From DATAXV01 sp036272915 (GTDB lineage: Bacteria; Chloroflexota; Dormibacteria; Dormibacterales; Dormibacteraceae): a DNA stretch of 5,408 bases. Positions 1 through 4,202 of the stretch are shown here, in pieces. The stretch spans positions 1-5,408 of the forward strand of contig DATAXV010000204.1 of assembly GCA_036272915.1 (NCBI GenBank). The letters are read 5' to 3'. The notes below the pieces were generated by a model, which saw only the letters and a list, made by a program, of their open reading frames with translations, was not told the DNA's origin and did no database searches. The first letter of the stretch is position 1. Every line of letters begins with the position of its first letter. The translations under genes and the position numbers were made by a program.

Positions 1-1
1 G

Positions 2-499
2 TTCGCCGAGCGGGCCATCGCCACCGGCGTCTGCGGCTGCAACCTGGAGGACACCGACCACGAGCGCGGCGGCGGGCGCGTCCCGGTCGAGACCCAGGCC
101 CGGCGGCTGGCCGACCTCGTCGCCGCCTGCCGCCGGCTGGGCAGACCGATGGTGCTGAACGCCAGGGTCGACCCCTTCCTCGACGGAAGCCTATCCCTCG
201 AGGAGCAGGTCGAGGAGACGGTGCGGCGGGGCCGGGCCTACCTCGACGCCGGGGCTGACTGCGTCTACCCCATCGCCGTCGGGGTCCTGTCCGAGCGGAC
301 CGTGGCCACGCTGGTCGAGAGGATCGAAGGGCCGGTCAACATCCTCTACCGCCCTGGCGGGCCGTCGCTGGACCGGTTGCGCGAGCTCGGTGTGCGCCGC
401 GTCTCCTTCGGCACGTCCCTGCACCGGATCATCGCCGCGCGCGTCGACGAGATCGCCGACGGGTTGCGTCGCCGGGACACCTCGGTCCTCGGCGGCTGA
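2..499 (+). CDS. Isocitrate lyase/PEP mutase family protein, C-terminal part (5' end outside window)
   Basis: This is an open frame from the left edge to a TGA at 497-499, giving 165 residues with no start visible. Family members are Mg-dependent TIM-barrel enzymes that make or break C-C or P-C bonds next to a carboxylate (isocitrate and methylisocitrate lyases, PEP mutase, oxaloacetate hydrolase). Family signatures seen here are NLED at residues 14-17 (acidic metal-site strand), NARVD at 53-57 (usually NARTD, with a substrate-binding Arg), a GADCVYP strand near 85-91, and the closing GPVNIL...PS...LRELGVRRVSFG block at about 110-137. The catalytic loop with the general-acid Cys would lie upstream, so the reaction cannot be assigned. 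The C-terminus is short and lacks the extra domains of true isocitrate lyase, so it fits the small, poorly characterised PEP mutase-like subgroup common in actinobacteria. The next gene begins 24 bp downstream, which suggests an operon. Family call firm; substrate unknown. Confidence 0.9.
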   Translation, partial: FAERAIATGVCGCNLEDTDHERGGGRVPVETQARRLADLVAACRRLGRPMVLNARVDPFLDGSLSLEEQVEETVRRGRAYLDAGADCVYPIAVGVLSERTVATLVERIEGPVNILYRPGGPSLDRLRELGVRRVSFGTSLHRIIAARVDEIADGLRRRDTSVLGG

Positions 500-523
500 C
501 CCTTTTCCACGGGAGGTATCCCC

Positions 524-1000
524 ATGCGGATCAGCTATCACAAGGTTCTCCCCGAGTCCTACGAGACCCTGCTCCACATGAGCAACACGGCGCACGACAG
601 CGGTCTCGAACCGGCGCTCCAGGAGCTGGTCAGGATCCGGGCCTCGCAGATCAACGGCTGCGCCTTCTGTCTCGACATGCACACCAAGGACGCCAGGGCC
701 GGCGGCGAGACCGAGCAACGCCTCAACCTCCTCGCCGCCTGGCGCGAATCGCCCGGCTACACCGAACGCGAGCGCGCCGCTCTGGCCTGGTGCGAGGCGG
801 TGACGCTGATCGCCGAGACCAGCGCCCCCGACGACGTCTACGAGGAGGTCCGCCGCCACTTCGACGAGCGCGAGACCGTTGCCCTGACGCTCGTCGTCAT
901 CTCCATCAACGGCTGGAACCGGATGCTGCGGAGCATGCGCACGCCCGCCGGCGACTACGTCTCCAGGATCGCGCCGGCCGCCGGCGCCGCCTCCCGCTGA
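524..1000 (+). CDS. Carboxymuconolactone decarboxylase / AhpD-like family protein
   Basis: This 158-residue protein has the usual length of single-domain CMD/AhpD-core proteins. The core is E34-x11-C46-x2-C49-x3-H53, the same spacing as the catalytic Glu, two Cys and His of mycobacterial AhpD. It sits in a typical SQINGCAFCLDMH stretch after the LQELVRIR helix. A second helical half with SINGWNRM (about residues 126-133) matches the family C-terminus. With both cysteines present, a thiol peroxidase or disulfide reductase role is possible; true lactone decarboxylases do not need them. The protein is expected in the cytoplasm as an oligomer. The start is fixed by GGAGGT at 512-517, 6 bp before the ATG. 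Only 24 bp separate it from the upstream lyase-like gene, so co-transcription is likely. CMD-family genes are known neighbours and targets of ECF41/SigJ-type sigma factors; none is visible here. Family confident, substrate not determinable. Confidence 0.92.
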   Translation: MRISYHKVLPESYETLLHMSNTAHDSGLEPALQELVRIRASQINGCAFCLDMHTKDARAGGETEQRLNLLAAWRESPGYTERERAALAWCEAVTLIAETSAPDDVYEEVRRHFDERETVALTLVVISINGWNRMLRSMRTPAGDYVSRIAPAAGAASR

Positions 1001-1072
1001 TCCTCGGCCGGGCCCCTGTCTCGAAGGCGGGTCCAGCACAACCCTCCCACCTCGGCGCCTCCGATGGTCTTT

Positions 1073-1102
1073 GATAGTGGAGGCGGCCGGAGCGCGTCCG
1101 GC
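1073..1102 (+). promoter_or_regulatory. Possible promoter and 5' leader hairpin ahead of the RraA-like gene
   Basis: The 155-bp spacer between the AhpD-like and RraA-like genes contains GATAGT at 1073-1078, which matches four of six bases of a sigma-70 -10 box in an otherwise G/C-dominated stretch. No convincing -35 box lies at the usual distance. Seven to eight bases downstream is a hairpin with a 6-bp stem, GCCGGA (1086-1091) and TCCGGC (1097-1102), with a 5-base loop. If transcription began near 1085, the hairpin would cap the 5' end of the mRNA. There is no T-tract, so it does not look like a terminator. Short GC stems are common by chance in such DNA. Confidence 0.22.
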
Positions 1103-1155
1103 GCCGGCCCCAGGGTCCCATCCGTGACAGGAGCAGCCGTACAGGGAGGCGTCCG

Positions 1156-1977
1156 ATGATCTTCAACACACCCGAACGGGTCCGTGCCCTCACCCCTCTC
1201 AACCCCTTCCCCCGCTCCGAGGACGGCCGGCCTCGGGTACCGGACGAGCTGCTCGAGCGCGTCGGCGCGGTCACCAACGAGGAGGCATGGGGTGTCTTCC
1301 GCGAGGCCGGCTACCACTTCCAGTTCGAGGGCAACTGGCGCCAGATCCACCCCGATGTGACGCTGGTCGGCCGGGCCGTCACGGCGTCCTTCGTCCCCCT
1401 GCGCCCCGACCTGCAGGCCGTGGTCGAAGCGGAGGGTGAGCGATTCCAGGCCCCCGCCAAGCAGAACACCTGGATCATCGACCAGCTCAAGCCGGGCGAC
1501 GTCCTTGTCGTCGACCTCTTCGGCAAGATCCGGAACGGCACCTTCGTCGGCGACAACCTCTCCACCGCGGTCTGGTCGCGGACCGGCACCGGGCTGGTCA
1601 TCGACGGCGGCGCCAGGGACACCCTGCGCATCGAGGAGATCGAGGGGATCTCGCTCTTCGTCCGCGGCGTGGACCCCAGCGCCATCGCCGAGGTGACGCT
1701 CAACGGCGTCAACGTCCCGGTCCGGATCGGGCAGGCGACGGCGATGCCCGGCGATGTCGTCCTCGGGACCCGCCAGGGCGTGACCTTCATCCCCCCGCAC
1801 CTGGTCGAGGAGGTCGTCACCCACTCCGAGGAGACGCGGCTGCGCGACGTCTTCGGCAAGCTCCGCATCAGCCAGGGCCGCTACACCTCGGGGCAGATCG
1901 ACCGGCGCGACTGGGCGGCGGACATCATGGAGGACTACGGCGCCTGGCGCGAGGAGCGGCGCACCACCTCCGCCTGA
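1156..1977 (+). CDS. RraA family protein (HMG aldolase-like), with N- and C-terminal extensions
   Basis: This 273-residue protein contains the RraA/4-hydroxy-4-methyl-2-oxoglutarate aldolase fold, whose members bind a divalent metal and pyruvate or oxaloacetate, or act as RNase E inhibitors in E. coli. Key features are GDVLVVD at 114-120, the GDNL loop at 132-135, and DGGARD at 150-155. R154 and D155 match the pyruvate-binding Arg and metal-linked Asp, spaced from the GD loop as in RraA. GDVVLGTRQGVTFIP (199-213) is the usual C-terminal core block. The aldolase motif normally continues R-D-x2-E/D, but here the last position is R158, so aldolase activity is uncertain. Roughly 60 extra residues precede and 45 follow the core, making it longer than the compact ~160-230 residue members; long RraA-like proteins of this size occur in soil bacteria. 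The start is set by GGGAGG at 1144-1149, 6 bp before the ATG. It may belong with the lyase upstream in small 2-oxo acid metabolism (inference). Confidence 0.92.
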   Translation: MIFNTPERVRALTPLNPFPRSEDGRPRVPDELLERVGAVTNEEAWGVFREAGYHFQFEGNWRQIHPDVTLVGRAVTASFVPLRPDLQAVVEAEGERFQAPAKQNTWIIDQLKPGDVLVVDLFGKIRNGTFVGDNLSTAVWSRTGTGLVIDGGARDTLRIEEIEGISLFVRGVDPSAIAEVTLNGVNVPVRIGQATAMPGDVVLGTRQGVTFIPPHLVEEVVTHSEETRLRDVFGKLRISQGRYTSGQIDRRDWAADIMEDYGAWREERRTTSA

Positions 1978-1999
1978 GTCAGCTGGTCACCAGGCCCGA

Positions 2000-2033
2000 C
2001 CGGTGGGCGCCGACCTTCGTCGGCGCCCACCGG
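2000..2033. terminator. Bidirectional intrinsic-type terminator between convergent genes
   Basis: A perfect 15-bp inverted repeat is present: CCGGTGGGCGCCGAC (2000-2014) and GTCGGCGCCCACCGG (2019-2033), with a 4-base CTTC loop. It lies in the 70-bp gap between the stop of the RraA-like gene (1977) and the stop of the reverse-strand membrane protein gene (2048), where it can serve both. No T-run follows on either strand; this is common for terminator hairpins in GC-rich actinobacteria. Its position, perfect pairing and short loop make a terminator role likely. Confidence 0.85.
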
Positions 2034-2047
2034 CCCTGCCGGATCGC

Positions 2048-2533
2048 TCAGCGCCCGTACGGATATTGGTCGTAGAAGGTGGACGACCGGACTGCGGCCA
2101 TCACGATGCTGGTCGGCCAAGCCAGCAGCAGGAAGCCAAAAGTGAAGAACGAGATCCACCAGAGGGTCCGGTCGCGCTCGTATGTGTAGACCCAGGTCCA
2201 TGGCCCCAGGAAGACGGCCAGCAGAATCGCCGCGGCCTTGCTCTTCGGAATCGACGGCACCACCTGCTGCGGTGCGACCTGGACCACGACTTGCTGTACG
2301 GGAGCCTGATTGGCCACCGCCATAGGTTGAGGAACCGGCTGGTACTGGTACTGGTACTGCGGTTGAACCATCTGCGGGGCCGGTGACGTGAGGGCCTCGG
2401 TCATGTCCTGGGCCATCCGGGAGAACGCCCCGGGGAGCGCCGCGGGATCTGCCTCCACCAGCTGCCATTGCCCACCGTCCCACCAATACCTTCCGTCCGG
2501 GGACCGCTGTGCGTCGAGCGGTATCTCACTCAT
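2048..2533 (-). CDS. Small membrane protein: DUF2510-like N-terminus, Q-rich linker, two transmembrane helices
   Basis: This is a 161-residue protein of unknown function. Residues 12-23 (PDGRYWWDGGQW) form the short Trp-rich motif of DUF2510-type actinobacterial proteins. Residues 54-93 are a disordered linker rich in Gln, Pro and Val that includes QYQYQYQ. Residues 97-99 (KSK) precede a first hydrophobic helix at about 100-118 (AAILLAVFLGPWTWVYTY). A charged turn ERDR (119-122) leads to a second helix at about 124-148, then a short aromatic tail ending YPYGR. The helix-turn-helix pair resembles the TM2-like arrangement of small membrane proteins, with both termini probably cytoplasmic (inference). 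The start was chosen for an excellent AAGGAGGT ribosome binding site (2547-2540) 6 bp from the ATG at 2533; the frame stays open far upstream, but that extension has no protein character. The gene stands alone, converges on the RraA-like gene, and is visibly less GC-rich than its neighbours (34 of 60 bases G/C at 2101-2160). Confidence 0.85.
   Translation of the reverse strand: MSEIPLDAQRSPDGRYWWDGGQWQLVEADPAALPGAFSRMAQDMTEALTSPAPQMVQPQYQYQYQPVPQPMAVANQAPVQQVVVQVAPQQVVPSIPKSKAAAILLAVFLGPWTWVYTYERDRTLWWISFFTFGFLLLAWPTSIVMAAVRSSTFYDQYPYGR
2339..2359. repeat. Tandem CTGGTA hexamer, three copies plus a partial fourth, inside a coding region
   Basis: CTGGTA is repeated three times (2339-2356) and followed by CTG. 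On the reverse strand it encodes the QYQYQYQ part of the linker in the small membrane protein. Whole copies add or remove two residues without a frameshift, so length variation between strains would change the linker only. Confidence 0.85.
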
Positions 2534-2540
2534 TCGATTA

Positions 2541-2571
2541 CCTCCTTGCGCAAGGTTGCTGCGGAAGGAGG
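2541..2571 (-). promoter_or_regulatory. 5'-UTR stem-loop that sequesters the Shine-Dalgarno of the membrane protein gene
   Basis: Read on the reverse strand, CCTCCTT (2571-2565) is perfectly complementary to the AAGGAGG Shine-Dalgarno (2547-2541). Between them, after a C-C mismatch, CGCAG pairs with TTGCG (four Watson-Crick pairs and one G-U), closing a 5-base loop. The whole 31-base element folds as 7 bp, a 1x1 mismatch, 5 bp and a loop, with the ribosome binding site entirely in the stem. A competing smaller fold exists in the self-complementary CCTTGCGCAAGG (2544-2555). The ATG lies 7 bases beyond the stem. This is what a translational switch, RNA thermometer or protein-bound leader would look like. 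That it regulates is inferred; the pairing is seen directly. Confidence 0.5.
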
Positions 2572-3120
2572 GCAGTGGCCATGGGTGGATTGTGCTGAGC
2601 GGCTCCGTCAATCCCGACGGAACGCGTCTCGTCCCACAGCCTCGGGGTCCAGGAGCGAGCGGTAGGCAGTACAGGTCATGCACCCCTGGGCCGCAGTCCA
2701 GGTCAAAAGGTATCGGAAGCCCAGACGAGCCTCGGGATGGGCCTACGCGGAGAGCTCGGCCACGCCGCCTGACGGGGGCTCGACAGATCCGCCGTGGTGC
2801 CACAACACCGGGCGCAAGGAGTTGCGCGGGGCAATCCGCCTGAAGCGTAAACGGACGCCGGCACCCGCGCTCGGTGGGCTCTGCGCAGGCCGCACCCGCA
2901 CGATTTCGCCAACTGGCTAAAGGTTGCCTTGTCGAGGAGACCTCTGACCATGGGTCGAAGCGGGCGGGTGCGCACAAACCGTCCCGCACAATCCGGGAGC
3001 CGCCATCCAGACTCGAGAGGACCGGGCGCGGGACACCTCTCTGTCCGGGTTCTGAACATGTCCTCGGCTCGTCCGCTTCTGCCATGCTGCGAAGCTCAGG
3101 GGGATCCACGTCAGCTCACA
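2572..3120. other. Gene-free intergenic region between divergent genes
   Basis: No convincing gene is present in this stretch between the start of the reverse-strand membrane protein gene and the forward dehydrogenase gene. Frames that remain open here give Arg/Pro/Cys/Ser-rich translations without domain character and lack ribosome binding sites. Base composition is less extreme than in the genes: 38 of 60 bases are G/C at 2581-2640 and 39 of 60 at 2701-2760, against 46 of 60 at 3781-3840 in the dehydrogenase. It must contain the promoters for both flanking genes, but I could not find a -35/-10 pair good enough to call. A small hairpin with stem GCGCAA/TTGCGC and loop GGAG is at 2812-2827. 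No tRNA-like arms were found. Confidence 0.65.
3031..3063. promoter_or_regulatory. Cluster of short inverted repeats upstream of the dehydrogenase, possible operator
   Basis: Within 33 bp there are GGACA (3031-3035) and TGTCC (3042-3046) around a 6-base spacer, the near-palindrome GTTCTGAAC (3049-3057), and a second TGTCC at 3059-3063, 17 bases after the first in start-to-start distance. The cluster ends 72 bp before the dehydrogenase start, a normal place for an operator or activator site. It does not match a regulator family that I recognise. Half-sites this short can arise by chance. Confidence 0.25.
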
Positions 3121-3135
3121 CATGAGGGCAGGTCG

Positions 3136-4134
3136 ATGAAGGCGGTTGTGATCTCGGAGCCGGGGCGGGTCGCGGTGGAGAGCGTGGACGATCCGACGCC
3201 GGACGCGGAGAACATCGTCGTCCGGGTCGAGGCCTGCGGCATCTGCGGTACCGACCTCCATGTCCTCGAGGGCGACTTCGCCCCCACCCGCTACCCGATC
3301 ATCCCGGGCCACGAGTTCTGCGGCGAAGTCGTCGCCGTCGGCCGGGAGGTCGCCAACGTCCGGGTCGGCGACTTCGTGGCCGTCGACCCCTCCCTCTTCT
3401 GCGGCCGCTGTCGCTTCTGTCGGGCCGGCCGCGGGAACCTCTGCGAGAACTGGAACGGCATCGGCGTGGCCCGGACCAACGGTGCCTGCGCCGAGCTGAT
3501 CGGCGTCCCCGCCGCCAACGCCTTCCCCCTCCCCGCCGACCTGCCCCGGCACTGGGGCACCCTGGTCGAGCCGCTCTCCTGCGCGGTCAGGGGATTCGAC
3601 ATGCTCGACCTGCGGCTGGCCCGCAGCTACCTGGTCTACGGGGCCGGCACCATGGGCCTGATGCTGGCCCAGCTGGCCCGCCACGCCGGCGCCAGCCGTC
3701 TCGACGTGGTCGATCGGAACCCCGGCCGCCTGCCGCTCGCCGGCCGGCTCGGCGCCGACCGCACCGCCACCTCGGCGGACGAGCTCGACCGGCCCCAGGG
3801 CTGGGACGTCGTGATCGACGCCACCGGCGCGATCGCCGCCATCGAGGACGGGCTGACCCGCGTCGGCCGCGGCGGCACCTTCCTGCAGTTCGGCGTCGCC
3901 AGCGCCGGCGCCACCGCCCGGTACTCGCCATTCCGCGTCTACAACGACGAGATCACCATCGTCGGCTCGATGGCCGTCCTGCACAGCTTCGAGAGGGCGC
4001 TGGACCTGCTGGTCGGAGGAGTCCTCGACTGCGAGGCGATGATCACCAACCGCCTGCCCCTGGACGAGTACACGACCGCGATCGAGACCTTCCGTCAGGG
4101 CGGGGGCCTGAAGGTCCAGGTGCGACCGGTCTGA
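3136..4134 (+). CDS. Zinc-dependent medium-chain alcohol/polyol dehydrogenase
   Basis: This 332-residue protein is a complete MDR-superfamily enzyme that would oxidise an alcohol or polyol to a ketone or aldehyde, or the reverse, with NAD(P) in the cytoplasm. Catalytic-zinc residues are C37 (in CGICGTDLH, 34-42), H59 and E60 (PGHEF), with E145 in the VEPLSCA segment as in sorbitol and threonine dehydrogenases. Structural-zinc cysteines are C89, C92, C95 and C103. The Rossmann motif is GAGTMG at 169-174. Asp193 near the end of the second strand (VVDRN) favours NAD over NADP, although the next residue is Arg. The closest known types are sorbitol, butanediol and threonine dehydrogenases; the substrate cannot be chosen from sequence alone. 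The ATG gives the classic MKAVVI N-terminus, with GAGGG at 3124-3128 spaced 7 bp. The frame is open further upstream, but that segment lies in non-coding-like DNA. The carboxypeptidase gene follows after 68 bp. Confidence 0.96.
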   Translation: MKAVVISEPGRVAVESVDDPTPDAENIVVRVEACGICGTDLHVLEGDFAPTRYPIIPGHEFCGEVVAVGREVANVRVGDFVAVDPSLFCGRCRFCRAGRGNLCENWNGIGVARTNGACAELIGVPAANAFPLPADLPRHWGTLVEPLSCAVRGFDMLDLRLARSYLVYGAGTMGLMLAQLARHAGASRLDVVDRNPGRLPLAGRLGADRTATSADELDRPQGWDVVIDATGAIAAIEDGLTRVGRGGTFLQFGVASAGATARYSPFRVYNDEITIVGSMAVLHSFERALDLLVGGVLDCEAMITNRLPLDEYTTAIETFRQGGGLKVQVRPV

Positions 4135-4184
4135 TCACGTCACGCTCGCGCCAGGCGGGGAGCCGAAAACCCTGGCTCCGGCGC

Positions 4185-4190
4185 TATTCT
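4185..4190 (+). promoter_or_regulatory. Possible -10 box for the carboxypeptidase gene
   Basis: TATTCT in the 68-bp gap matches four of six bases of a -10 consensus and is conspicuous in GC-rich surroundings. It ends 12 bases before the ATG at 4203, so a transcript would have almost no leader. That fits the absence of a Shine-Dalgarno ahead of this ATG. No recognisable -35 box is present. Confidence 0.3.
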
Positions 4191-4202
4191 GGCACCGTAG
4201 TC

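Noticed and set aside
191..1868. Long reverse-strand frames opposite the lyase, AhpD-like and RraA-like genes
   Set aside because: They are shadow frames of GC-rich genes: low-complexity translations, no ribosome binding sites and no domains.
1983..1993. Palindrome CTGGTCACCAG just before the terminator stem
   Set aside because: An 11-bp palindrome at the end of a gene is readily explained by chance, and there is no neighbouring promoter to regulate.
2812..2827. Hairpin GCGCAA-GGAG-TTGCGC in the gene-free region as a small-RNA terminator or operator
   Set aside because: It is a short isolated stem without a T-run or an associated promoter; mentioned only as content of the gap.
2534..3109. 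Reverse-strand frame open from 3109 down into the membrane protein gene (353 codons), suggesting a much longer protein
   Set aside because: The extra ~190 residues are Arg/Pro/Cys/Ser-rich and without domain character, there is no ribosome binding site at 3109, and a near-perfect one precedes the ATG at 2533.
2572..3120. tRNA, attachment site, insertion sequence or CRISPR in the gene-free region
   Set aside because: No cloverleaf arms or T-loop consensus, no terminal inverted repeats with target duplication, no spaced direct repeats and no transposase-like translation were seen.
2929..3135. Extended N-terminus of the dehydrogenase from an ATG at 2929
   Set aside because: The ATG at 3136 gives the standard MKAVVI start of the family and has a GAGGG site; the added 69 residues match nothing in the family.
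2917..3984. Long reverse-strand frame (355 codons) opposite the dehydrogenase
   Set aside because: It mirrors the high G/C third positions of the real gene, with Gly/Ala/Asp/Val-rich repetitive composition and no motifs; the forward strand has all zinc and Rossmann motifs.
4151..4179. Hairpin after the dehydrogenase (GGAGCC 4159-4164 with GGCTCC 4174-4179; also CCAGG with CCTGG) as a terminator
   Set aside because: The stem is only 6 bp with a 9-base loop and no T-run, and it overlaps a competing fold; too weak to call.
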